Shown here piece by piece: positions 1 to 7,232 of a stretch of DNA of 64,000 bases; the first letter of the stretch is position 1; the number at the start of each line of letters is the position of its first letter. The notes under the pieces were generated by a model. That model saw nothing but the letters and a program-made list of their open reading frames with translations, was not told where the DNA came from and made no database searches. The position numbers and the translations under genes are program-made. Origin of the DNA: DASPLX01 sp035627375 (GTDB lineage Bacteria; Pseudomonadota; Gammaproteobacteria; Burkholderiales; Burkholderiaceae_D); contig DASPLX010000046.1 of the NCBI GenBank assembly GCA_035627375.1, forward strand, positions 1 through 64,000, in the 5' to 3' direction.

Positions 1-174
1 GAAAGCTCCGGCGGCTTCGGCGGCGTGATCAATTTCTACCAGATCAACAACTATGCCGATCAGATGATCCATCAATACCAACTGGTCGATATCGACAACA
101 CGGCGGCCGGCGCGAGCATCAGCGTCGCGCTCGACGCCAGCGCCGACAACCGGCAGCATCTCGGGCCCGTGTAA
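1..174 (+). CDS. C-terminal end of an unrecognised protein (partial)
   Basis: An open frame enters from the left edge in frame 1 and ends with TAA at 172-174, giving 57 residues. The visible tail has a glycine-rich start (ESSGGFGGVINFYQ) and no Cys, no membrane segment and no motif I recognise. The stop lies 14 bases before the GTG of the PP2C phosphatase, so the two are probably one operon. The function cannot be given from this fragment; phosphatases of this type often sit beside type VI secretion or FHA genes, but nothing here proves that. Confidence 0.6.
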   Translation, partial: ESSGGFGGVINFYQINNYADQMIHQYQLVDIDNTAAGASISVALDASADNRQHLGPV

Positions 175-188
175 CGGTTGCGGATCTC

Positions 189-947
189 GTGAAAGACGCG
201 ATGCGATCAACCGAAAAGCCGGCGGCGCGATTCCGCTGGACCTCGGCCTCGCGCACCGATGTCGGCTGCGTGCGCGAACGCAACGAGGACGCCTGCCTGG
301 ACCGGCCGGCGCGCGGGCTGTGGGCGATCGCCGACGGCATGGGCGGCCATGCCTTGGGCGACCTCGCGAGCCGCACGGTGGTCGAATGCCTGGACGCGCT
401 GGCCGCGCCGTCCGACCTGCAGCGCTTCGTCGGCGACGCGCGCCGGCAGCTGCAGGAGGCAAACCGCCGGTTGCGCGCGGAAGCGGCGCTGCGCAATGCC
501 TACGTGATCGGCAGCACCGTCGTCGCCCTGCTGGCGCGCGACGAGCAATGCGCCTACCTGTGGGCCGGCGACAGCCGGCTCTATCTGCGCCGCAACGGCA
601 GACTGGTGCAATTGACGCGCGACCATTGCCAGGAAGACGATCAACACCGCCGCGCCGGCCACATGATCACGCGCGCGGTCGGCGCGGCCGATGCGCTGAA
701 CATCGACCAGGGCGCGGTCTACGTCGAGGACGGCGACGTGTTCTTGCTGTGCAGCGACGGCCTGAGCAACGCCGTCGGCGACGACGACATCGGCGCGCTG
801 CTCGCCGAAGGCGATTGCCAGCGCGCCGCCGACCAACTGGTCCGCCTCGCGCTCGAGCATGGCGGGCGGGACAACGTCTCGGTCGTCGTGATGCGCGTCG
901 AAGACCTCGAAGGCGACGACAAGACCGTGCTGAATCCGGCGCTCTAG
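189..947 (+). CDS. PP2C-family serine/threonine protein phosphatase
   Basis: Cytoplasmic 252-aa protein, the size of a stand-alone bacterial PP2C domain. The metal-binding and catalytic motifs are visible in order: VGCVRERNEDA, ADGMGGHALGD, AGDSRLY, ITRAVGA, CSDGLSN and GGRDNVSVVV. These are the PP2C (PppA/Stp) signatures that hold two Mn/Mg ions and remove phosphate from Ser/Thr. The start is GTG at 189; an in-frame ATG at 201 is an alternative. It follows the partial gene closely. Its stop overlaps that of the convergent subtilase in a shared CTAG. Two FHA (phosphothreonine-reading) proteins lie 14-19 kb downstream, so it may oppose a kinase feeding that system; no kinase gene is in the window. 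Confidence 0.9.
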   Translation: MKDAMRSTEKPAARFRWTSASRTDVGCVRERNEDACLDRPARGLWAIADGMGGHALGDLASRTVVECLDALAAPSDLQRFVGDARRQLQEANRRLRAEAALRNAYVIGSTVVALLARDEQCAYLWAGDSRLYLRRNGRLVQLTRDHCQEDDQHRRAGHMITRAVGAADALNIDQGAVYVEDGDVFLLCSDGLSNAVGDDDIGALLAEGDCQRAADQLVRLALEHGGRDNVSVVVMRVEDLEGDDKTVLNPAL

Positions 948-1852
948 CAGGCCGCCACCTCCGGCGAATCGTCCGGCAAGTCCGGCAACGCGATCCCCAG
1001 CCGCGCCGACGCCGCCACGCCATCCGCGACCGGCGGCACGATGCGGCTGGGGCGCCGCGACGGCGCGACCAATGCGGCCCGGATCTCGTGCGCGCTCGCG
1101 CGGGGAGCGAGCGACCACAACAAGGCCAGCATGCCCGTCACCAGCGGCGCGGCGACACTGGTGCCGCCCATCCTGGCCAAACCGCCATCCGGCGCCAGGC
1201 TCGTGATCTCGACGCCGGGCGCGGACACGCCGCGCCGGCCGATGCCGTGCGACAGATTCGTGTACGCGATCGGCCGCGCCTGCAGGTCGCAAGCCGCGAC
1301 CGGAATCACCCAAGGATGACGCAGCAAGGTCGAACTGCCGATCACGCCTTGATTGCCGGCCGCGGCCACCACCAGCACGCCGCGCCGGCAAGCCGAATCG
1401 AGCGCCGCTTGCAAGCGGGCATGGCCGTGCAACGCCGGCCGCGCGGCCGCCAGGCTCAGATTCAAGATGCGCGCGCCGGCCTCCATGCATTCCTCGATCG
1501 CGCCGGCCAACACATCAGGCGCGGCATCGGGCAATCCCTCCCGGTCGAGATCCTCGAAGATTGGCCGCACGAGCAAGCGGCACTCCGGGCACAGCGCCGG
1601 CGCTCCTCGATCCCGGTACGCGCTCAGGATGCCGGCGAGAAAAGTGCCGTGCCGGACGGCGAGGCCGGCGCGCGTCTCCCTCCGTGCCTTCATCGTTCCG
1701 TCTCGAGCACCGATCGTCCGCACCACGGGCGCCAGCAAGGGATGATCCGGCGCGGCCGGACCGTCGATCAGCCCGATCGCCAACGTCGGCCGCCCAGCGC
1801 ATCGCGTCATCAACGGCGGCAGGCGCAACAACCCGAAGACGTCGCGCGTCAT
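944..1852 (-). CDS. PatA/PatG-like S8 subtilisin-family protease
   Basis: Compact subtilase of 302 aa with a complete catalytic triad: Asp30 in IGLIDG, His68 in RHGTFLAG and Ser232 in GGTSVAAP, plus the oxyanion Asn in AAAGNQG. There is no signal peptide and no obvious propeptide, which fits a cytoplasmic RiPP maturation protease rather than a secreted subtilisin. I chose the ATG at 1852 because it overlaps the stop of the preceding 76-aa peptide gene (ATGA); the longer frame from 1960 would run through that gene. The arrangement PatG-like gene, peptide, protease resembles cyanobactin loci, where PatA cuts leaders and PatG macrocyclises. Whether this enzyme cleaves or cyclises cannot be read from sequence. 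Confidence 0.85.
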   Translation of the reverse strand: MTRDVFGLLRLPPLMTRCAGRPTLAIGLIDGPAAPDHPLLAPVVRTIGARDGTMKARRETRAGLAVRHGTFLAGILSAYRDRGAPALCPECRLLVRPIFEDLDREGLPDAAPDVLAGAIEECMEAGARILNLSLAAARPALHGHARLQAALDSACRRGVLVVAAAGNQGVIGSSTLLRHPWVIPVAACDLQARPIAYTNLSHGIGRRGVSAPGVEITSLAPDGGLARMGGTSVAAPLVTGMLALLWSLAPRASAHEIRAALVAPSRRPSRIVPPVADGVAASARLGIALPDLPDDSPEVAAC

Positions 1853-2079
1853 GCCGTGTCGGCGATCTCTTCGTAGCAGATGGTCTGGCCGGTCGTCCGG
1901 TTGTAGTGGCAGCAGATGCAATACTTGCGGCCGAAACGGCCGATCGGCGCGCAGATGCAAGTCAATTGCGGCACCAGCGCATCGGACGCTTCGCCGGCGT
2001 CGGCTCCGCGAAGATAGCTTGCCGAAGCGGCGGCGCGCACATCGAGCGCGCGCGCCGCGGTGAATCCGGGTAGGCTCAT
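1849..2079 (-). CDS. Cys-rich 76-aa candidate RiPP precursor peptide
   Basis: Small protein between the PatG-like gene and the subtilase. Residues 1-40 are Ala-rich and leader-like. Residues 41-76 hold all six Cys (41, 43, 54, 56, 57, 68) in a CxC ... CxCC ... C pattern, with Tyr, Arg and Thr between them. An AGGAG ribosome site sits about ten bases before the ATG, only a few bases after the preceding stop, and its TGA overlaps the protease ATG, so all three genes are translationally coupled. There is no signal peptide and no double-glycine site. It could be a precursor of a modified peptide; the alternative is a small metal-binding protein served by the protease. I know of no named family. 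Confidence 0.7.
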   Translation of the reverse strand: MSLPGFTAARALDVRAAASASYLRGADAGEASDALVPQLTCICAPIGRFGRKYCICCHYNRTTGQTICYEEIADTA

Positions 2080-2095
2080 GATGGCGATCTCCTGG

Positions 2096-3001
2096 TCAAC
2101 GGTCGTAGTAAGGAGCCAGCTTGCTCGCGAGAAAAGGAAACTCCTCGCTCACATCCACGCGCACGAACGACTTGGTGGTCGTGCCGTACCTGCGCTCGGT
2201 GAAACAGAAGATGACGTCGACGATCCGGCGCGCGCCGCTCATCGGCGACAGGCGCACGTCGACCGCCGACAGCGAACGGTTGTCGGCATGCGCCTCGGCC
2301 ACCGCCCCATAGAGGTCCGGATAGCGCATCGCGAGATAGTTCAAGGCGCGGTGCTCGTCGGTCGCGCCGGCGTTGTCGGTCAACTGCATGATGCGCCAGA
2401 ACAGTTCGCTGGCGGCCGGCGCGAAGTCGTCCGCGGATATTCTTTCCGGACGGGGAATCGCGGCGATCAATTCGTCGCTGTGGAACGAATACAGCTGGTC
2501 GAAGAACACGATCGGCAAGGCGAGCGCGCTGCCCCATTCAGGCGGCGCGATCGGGCCGCGCACGCCCAGCACCACGTCGATGTCCTTGGCATCCGGCTGC
2601 GGCCGCACCGCTTCGACGAGCAAATCGTAATCGGCGGCGTCGCGCGGCTGCAGCAGATAGGTATCCAGCCCCTGGATCGAGAAGACCCAGGCCAGCTTGC
2701 GCACGAGATAGCGGTTTTCGCGCTTCGCGAGCACGCGGTGCCGGGCCTGCATGTCGCTCAAGCCCGCGGTCTCGGCCAATCCTATCGCCTGGGCGAATTC
2801 CTTCTCGACCGCCGCGCGCGGAAAACGCATCTCGATGCGCCCCAAGGCATAGACATGGGAATATTCGACGGCGACGGACTTGCCGGCGGACTGCTCCGCG
2901 CCTTTCCGGCAAGCGCACTCCTCGGCGTGCGGCGACCATCGCGACGCTGCTTGCGCCGCCGGCATGGCGGCTGCGGATACGGCTTCCTCCCCTTGTTCCA
3001 T
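2096..3001 (-). CDS. PatG C-terminal-domain-like protein
   Basis: 301-aa soluble protein. From about residue 46 it reads like the conserved C-terminal region of PatG-type cyanobactin maturation proteases: VYALGRIEMRFP, VEKEFAQA, TAGLSDMQA, RENRYLVRKL, LQPRD, VVLGVRGPIAPPE, DNAGATDEHRALNYLA and a final FVRVDVSEEFPFL. In PatG this domain follows the macrocyclase and its role is unclear. Here it is a separate protein, with the protease as its own gene 240 bases downstream. A purine-rich AGGGGGG site precedes the ATG at 3001. The first 45 residues (CAC, Ala-rich) look unrelated to the domain. The identification is by recalled family similarity, not a search. Confidence 0.72.
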   Translation of the reverse strand: MEQGEEAVSAAAMPAAQAASRWSPHAEECACRKGAEQSAGKSVAVEYSHVYALGRIEMRFPRAAVEKEFAQAIGLAETAGLSDMQARHRVLAKRENRYLVRKLAWVFSIQGLDTYLLQPRDAADYDLLVEAVRPQPDAKDIDVVLGVRGPIAPPEWGSALALPIVFFDQLYSFHSDELIAAIPRPERISADDFAPAASELFWRIMQLTDNAGATDEHRALNYLAMRYPDLYGAVAEAHADNRSLSAVDVRLSPMSGARRIVDVIFCFTERRYGTTTKSFVRVDVSEEFPFLASKLAPYYDR

Positions 3002-3157
3002 GATCCCCCCTGTCGATCGTCAAGTCGTTCGCATGGAATTGACCGCGCGGCCTCCCGCGAATTCCGGGTTTGGAGCGGCGTCAAGGCGATATGCCGTTCT
3101 TCGGCAATCATGAGATCAGTCGTCTCCTTCAACTGGTTACCGTCCCGGAGAGCCGCC

Positions 3158-4546
3158 ATGAAAACCGCCCGCATCGTCTCCCTGATCACCGTCGCCGCCA
3201 CGGCCTTGATGCCGGCGACGGTGATGACCCAGGACAAGCCTCCGACCAGCTATCTGCCGGTCGAGGATAAGGAAGACTTCCAAGCCACGCTGGAAAGAAT
3301 GAGGGCGGCCAAGGCCGGCGTCATGAAACGGCACATGGACTTGCTGGGCGCGCGCTACGATCTCGCCGACCGCCCCGCCAAGGGCGTCGCCATGTCCGGC
3401 GGCAAACCGATACAGGAGGGCGTGCGCGTCAAGCTGGCGCAAGGAATGACATGGGATAAGCTGGCCGCGATGAGCCCGGCGGAGATCAGGGAGAAGGATC
3501 TGTTCCCCGCCGGCTTCCTGCCGCTGCCGCATCCGAACCAGCCGGAAGGCGGCATGCTGTTCCCCAAATTCCATATCGATGAGATCAAAAGACAGGAGGG
3601 ACGCGACCTGACCCGCTTCGACCTGGACTTCGATCTGCCGGATCATTTCCTGCCCGAGTTCCCGGCGCCGATCTTCTTGACCACGCGCCCCGATCTCGGC
3701 GACGTATCGAAGGGCAAGCTGCTGACCATCGATAATTTCTACGAGATCTTCAACGGCATTCTCAATCCGAAACAACTCGAAGGATTGCGCCTGCTTCTCA
3801 CGCCGTTCCCGCAGCAGCAATTCAACCAGACCGCCGACCGCCGCACGGTGCGGCCGAGCCGGGGCGTGTCTTGCTTCGACTGTCACGCCAACGGCCACAG
3901 CAATGCCGGCACCCATCTGGTCGGCGACATCCGTCCCCAGAATTTTCGTCACCGCATCGACACGCCGAGCCTGCGCGGCGTCAACATCCAGCGCTTATTC
4001 GGCTCGCAGCGCGCCTTGAAATCGGTGGAGGACTTCACCGAGTTCGAGCAGCGCGCCGCCTATTTCGACGGCGACCCGGTGATCGCCACGAAAAAAGGCG
4101 TCAATCCGCTGGAGCGCGGCAGCCAGGTGCATTTCATGGCCGAATTCCAGGCGTTGCTGGATTTTCCGCCTGCGCCGAAACTCGGCATCAACGGCAAGCT
4201 CGATCCCAAGAAAGCCAACGACGCGGAGCTGCGCGGCCAGGACCTCTTCTTCGGCAAGGCGCAATGCGCGAGCTGCCATACGCCGCCGTACTACACCGAC
4301 AACCTGATGCACAATCTGCGTACCGAACGCTTCTTCAAGCCGCGCACGATCAACGGCATCACCGCCGTCGGCGACGGACCGATCAAGACCTTTCCGCTGC
4401 GCGGCATCAAGGATTCGCCGCCATATCTGCACGACGGGCGGCTGTTGACGCTGGACGACACCGTCGAATTCTTCAACCTGATGCTGGAAACGAAGCTGAG
4501 CGACAAGGAGAAGAAGGACTTGCTGGCGTTCTTGCGGGCGTTGTAG
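3158..4546 (+). CDS. Diheme cytochrome c peroxidase-like protein
   Basis: Periplasmic c-type cytochrome of 462 aa with an N-terminal signal peptide (about residues 1-24). Two heme-attachment motifs are present, CFDCH at 239-243 and CASCH at 370-374, followed by LRGIKDSPPYLHDGR, typical of the MauG/CcpA diheme peroxidase superfamily. Such proteins reduce peroxide or oxidise protein substrates with electrons from small cytochromes. The long frame extends upstream to 2060, but I place the start at the ATG at 3158, with GGAG seven bases before it and the signal peptide beginning there. It is divergent from the PatG-like gene; only 156 bases separate them, so a shared promoter region is likely. 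Confidence 0.88.
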   Translation: MKTARIVSLITVAATALMPATVMTQDKPPTSYLPVEDKEDFQATLERMRAAKAGVMKRHMDLLGARYDLADRPAKGVAMSGGKPIQEGVRVKLAQGMTWDKLAAMSPAEIREKDLFPAGFLPLPHPNQPEGGMLFPKFHIDEIKRQEGRDLTRFDLDFDLPDHFLPEFPAPIFLTTRPDLGDVSKGKLLTIDNFYEIFNGILNPKQLEGLRLLLTPFPQQQFNQTADRRTVRPSRGVSCFDCHANGHSNAGTHLVGDIRPQNFRHRIDTPSLRGVNIQRLFGSQRALKSVEDFTEFEQRAAYFDGDPVIATKKGVNPLERGSQVHFMAEFQALLDFPPAPKLGINGKLDPKKANDAELRGQDLFFGKAQCASCHTPPYYTDNLMHNLRTERFFKPRTINGITAVGDGPIKTFPLRGIKDSPPYLHDGRLLTLDDTVEFFNLMLETKLSDKEKKDLLAFLRAL

Positions 4547-4663
4547 GGGAGCGCGGCGCAAATCATTAATCCCTTCCTAATAATTGAAGACTGATCTTCA
4601 GGGCATTGCTAATGTCGCGCGGTTGCCTACAGCCGCCGCTCATTCACCCTGGAGACTCAGCAC

Positions 4664-6607
4664 ATGCCCGCGAACCGACAAGACGTTCACTTCCCGCAAA
4701 CACAAGACGAGGCGACGAAGCATGTCGCCGCCTGCGCCTGCCCGCTGTGCGCGTCGGCCGGCCAAGGCAACGAGTTGCCGCCCCCGCCCGACAAGACCGT
4801 CATCGGCACGCCGATCAGCGGCGACTACCGGATCGACGTCCTGCTGGAAAACTCTTCCTATCGCTGGAATCACGGCGCGGCGGCGGGCACTCCGGTGACG
4901 GTCACCTACAGCTTCATGTCGCAGATGCCGAGTTACGGCGGCAGCGACACCGGACTCGTTCCCTTCACCACCGCCCAGAAGCAAGCCGTCAGGGACATAT
5001 TCTCCAGGCTCTCCAGCGAACTGAACATCGACTTCATCGAACGGGCCGATTTCGGGAGCTTCTACGGCCAGATCCGCTTCGGCAACAATCAGCAGAGCGG
5101 TTCGGCGGGCTATGCCATCATGCCCGATCCGACAGCGGGAGACGTGGCCGGCGACGTCTGGATCTCCACGGATTACATGAATAACATGACTCCCGGCAGC
5201 TACGAATATTCCACGCTGCTGCACGAGATCGGTCATGCTCTCGGCCTCAAGCATCCCGGCAATTACAACGCGGGCGAAGCCAGCGATCCCGATGCCAAGG
5301 GAAATTTCCTCGCCGGTGCGGAAGAACACTCCAATTATTCCATCATGTCCTATCGCGACGCCCCCGGCAACGAGGGCCAGCAGCGCGACTGGTTCGGCCT
5401 GTACGACATGCTCGCCCTGCGCTATCTGTACGGCACCCGGGCCGCCGGCGCCGTCGCCAGCCAGGCCTATACCGACAGCATCGGCACCATGCAGACCATG
5501 CTGCTCGACGCCGCCAGCATCGATACCCTCGACCTGGGCCAGGTCACGATCGGTTGCGAGATCGACCTGCGCGAAGGCGCTTTCAGCTCGATCGGCAAGA
5601 CCGCCAGCGGCAAGCTCGCGGTCGATAACTTCTCGATCATGTACGGCACCGTCGTCAAGAACCTGATCGCGACCTCGGGCGCCGACACCATCGTCGGCAA
5701 CGCCGCCGCCAACGTCATCACCGGCGGACAAGGCGACGACAAGATCGACGGCAACACCGGCATCGACACGGCCGCCTATGCGACCGCCCGCGGCGGCTTC
5801 TCCATCCTGCGCACGGCCGCTGGCTATACGCTCGTCGACAAGACGGGAACGGCCGGCACGGATCTCCTGAGCAATATCGAACGCCTGAAGTTTTCCGACA
5901 CGACCATCGAGCTCGACTACAGCGACAGCGTCCAGCAACTCTATATCGCCTATTTCGGGCGCCCGGCGGATGGCGGCGCCCTGACGAATTTCTCGGCCGC
6001 CCTCAGGACCTGCGGAGCGCCGACCGATATCCAGGGCCTCAATGCCGCCTATGCCACCAGCGCGCCGATCAGGAGCTTGATCGACGCCTTCGGCGGCAGC
6101 GCCGAATCGAAGAACCTCTACACCGGCGACACCGCCGCGTTCGTCACGGCGGTCTTCCGCAACGTGCTGGCCCGCACGCCGAACGCGGACGGCTTGCAGT
6201 TCTGGACCGACGCCATCGACCATGCCGGACTGAGCCGGGGCAACGCGGCACTGTCGATCATGGCGGGCGCCATGGCCAACACGAGTCCGCAGGGGTTGCT
6301 CGACGCTGCCCTGGTCCGCAACAAGATCATCGCGGCATCGAATTTCACGCTCGCCATCGATACCTCGGCAGAGACGAGCGGCTACAGCGGCAGTACGGCG
6401 GCGGCGGCGGCGCGCGCGATGTTGAACGGCGTCGGCAGCGCGACCGATCTGGCAAGCTTTCAAACCACGATCGAAGCCACGCTGGCGCAATTGGCGAAAG
6501 CGGGGCAGGCAAGCCAGGCGCATGAGACGGCATCGTTCCCGGCCGACGCCGCGCACCAGTACGTGGAGCTGGTCGGCATCGCGAGCGGCGTCGAGGTCTA
6601 TAGCTGA
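4664..6607 (+). CDS. Serralysin-type metalloprotease with RTX and DUF4214 regions
   Basis: 647-aa protein. The zinc site HEIGHALGLKH spans 187-197 and the Met-turn SIMSY starts near 226, as in peptidase M10B. An RTX-like calcium repeat (GADTIVGN, GGQGDDKIDGNTGIDTA) follows at about 345-365, then a DUF4214 module (LYIAYFGRPADGGAL) through about 560. There is no classical signal peptide; serralysins leave by a type I exporter using a C-terminal signal. GGAG lies nine bases before the ATG. The N-terminal stretch CACPLCASAGQG is unusual. The C39-type exporter 3 kb away normally cuts double-glycine leaders, which this protein lacks, so it may use a different exporter. Confidence 0.88.
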   Translation: MPANRQDVHFPQTQDEATKHVAACACPLCASAGQGNELPPPPDKTVIGTPISGDYRIDVLLENSSYRWNHGAAAGTPVTVTYSFMSQMPSYGGSDTGLVPFTTAQKQAVRDIFSRLSSELNIDFIERADFGSFYGQIRFGNNQQSGSAGYAIMPDPTAGDVAGDVWISTDYMNNMTPGSYEYSTLLHEIGHALGLKHPGNYNAGEASDPDAKGNFLAGAEEHSNYSIMSYRDAPGNEGQQRDWFGLYDMLALRYLYGTRAAGAVASQAYTDSIGTMQTMLLDAASIDTLDLGQVTIGCEIDLREGAFSSIGKTASGKLAVDNFSIMYGTVVKNLIATSGADTIVGNAAANVITGGQGDDKIDGNTGIDTAAYATARGGFSILRTAAGYTLVDKTGTAGTDLLSNIERLKFSDTTIELDYSDSVQQLYIAYFGRPADGGALTNFSAALRTCGAPTDIQGLNAAYATSAPIRSLIDAFGGSAESKNLYTGDTAAFVTAVFRNVLARTPNADGLQFWTDAIDHAGLSRGNAALSIMAGAMANTSPQGLLDAALVRNKIIAASNFTLAIDTSAETSGYSGSTAAAAARAMLNGVGSATDLASFQTTIEATLAQLAKAGQASQAHETASFPADAAHQYVELVGIASGVEVYS

Positions 6608-6804
6608 GCTGGCGCATCGAACGCGCCTTCGGTGTCGGATGCGATCGAACAGTGCCCCGGCAAAGTGTCGGCCCGGGACCGACACCGCGCCTGGCCAACA
6701 GGATGGGGAGAACACGTTCCGCGCCGGCGCGTTCGTCGATTTGACCAATAAATTCAATACCTTAGGACTCCCTCCAGGTCGAATGGCGAACATTGGGAAG
6801 CAGG

Positions 6805-6820
6805 TGGCACGGTCCCTGCT
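6805..6820 (+). promoter_or_regulatory. Predicted sigma-54 (-24/-12) promoter
   Basis: TGGCACG followed by four bases and CTGCT matches the sigma-54 consensus TGGCACGN4TTGCW with one core mismatch. The invariant GG (6806-6807) and GC (6818-6819) are exactly ten bases apart. It lies 74 bases upstream of the ATG of the 90-aa double-glycine protein, leaving a leader of roughly 60 bases. A sigma-54 activator with an intact GAFTGA loop is encoded at 8472-9797. Confidence 0.72.
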
Positions 6821-6893
6821 GAATAGGGGTCGAGCCCGACAAAAAGCTCACCACCCCAACCAACCACTCGATTCGACTTGAAGGAGAAATTCC

Positions 6894-7166
6894 ATGAAAA
6901 CCCTGATGATCGCCGACCTTGCCCACACCGACACCCTCGACGCCAAAGCCATGGCATCCGTCCGCGGCGGCATGTATAAAGGCCTCTATCCCGTGCCGCT
7001 GCCGGTGTGGGGCGTCTCGAAGAACGAGTTCTCGCTCGACGCCACGCAAGTCATCGGCCAGACCCAGGACGTCGTCAACCTCAACGGCAACAACGTCGCC
7101 TTCGCCTCCGGCATCACCTCGACGATCAAGCCGACCCAGACCGCCAACAACAACATCAATTTCTAA
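6894..7166 (+). CDS. 90-aa double-glycine leader protein, candidate exported peptide
   Basis: Short protein with a leader resembling those cut by C39 peptidases: hydrophobic and acidic residues, LDAKAMASV, then RGG with the Gly pair at 25-26. Cleavage there would release 64 residues, free of Cys and rich in Asn, Thr and Val in its second half. A near-ideal AAGGAGAAATTCC precedes the ATG. It has a predicted sigma-54 promoter upstream and a 15-bp hairpin right after the stop, so it is a single-gene transcript. The C39-ABC exporter operon converges on it. It may be a bacteriocin, signal or surface peptide; the core matches no family I know. Confidence 0.8.
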   Translation: MKTLMIADLAHTDTLDAKAMASVRGGMYKGLYPVPLPVWGVSKNEFSLDATQVIGQTQDVVNLNGNNVAFASGITSTIKPTQTANNNINF

Positions 7167-7173
7167 TCGCCGC

Positions 7174-7206
7174 GGCCGGTGGAGGAAGCGCCTTCCTCCA
7201 CCGGCC
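7174..7206. terminator. Strong hairpin between convergent genes
   Basis: Perfect 15-bp inverted repeat (7174-7188 and 7192-7206, beginning GGCCGGTGG) with a 3-base CGC loop, 7 bases after the stop of the 90-aa protein. No T-run follows on either strand. It probably ends or protects the short peptide mRNA, and it also lies just past the end of the convergent metallophosphoesterase gene. Confidence 0.75.
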
Positions 7207-7232
7207 GGAGCGAATCCGGCGCGGACCGGACG

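Noticed and set aside
320..1876. 518-codon open frame on the plus strand
   Set aside because: Arg/Ala/Pro-rich translation with no motif; it lies over the PP2C gene and antisense to the subtilase, both of which have complete catalytic motifs.
2060..3157. Upstream extension of the cytochrome frame
   Set aside because: Antisense to the PatG-like gene; the signal peptide and ribosome site put the start at 3158.
2782..3237. 151-codon minus-strand frame upstream of the PatG-like gene
   Set aside because: It has a distant AAGGAG but turns into Arg/Pro-rich sequence where it overlaps the real gene.
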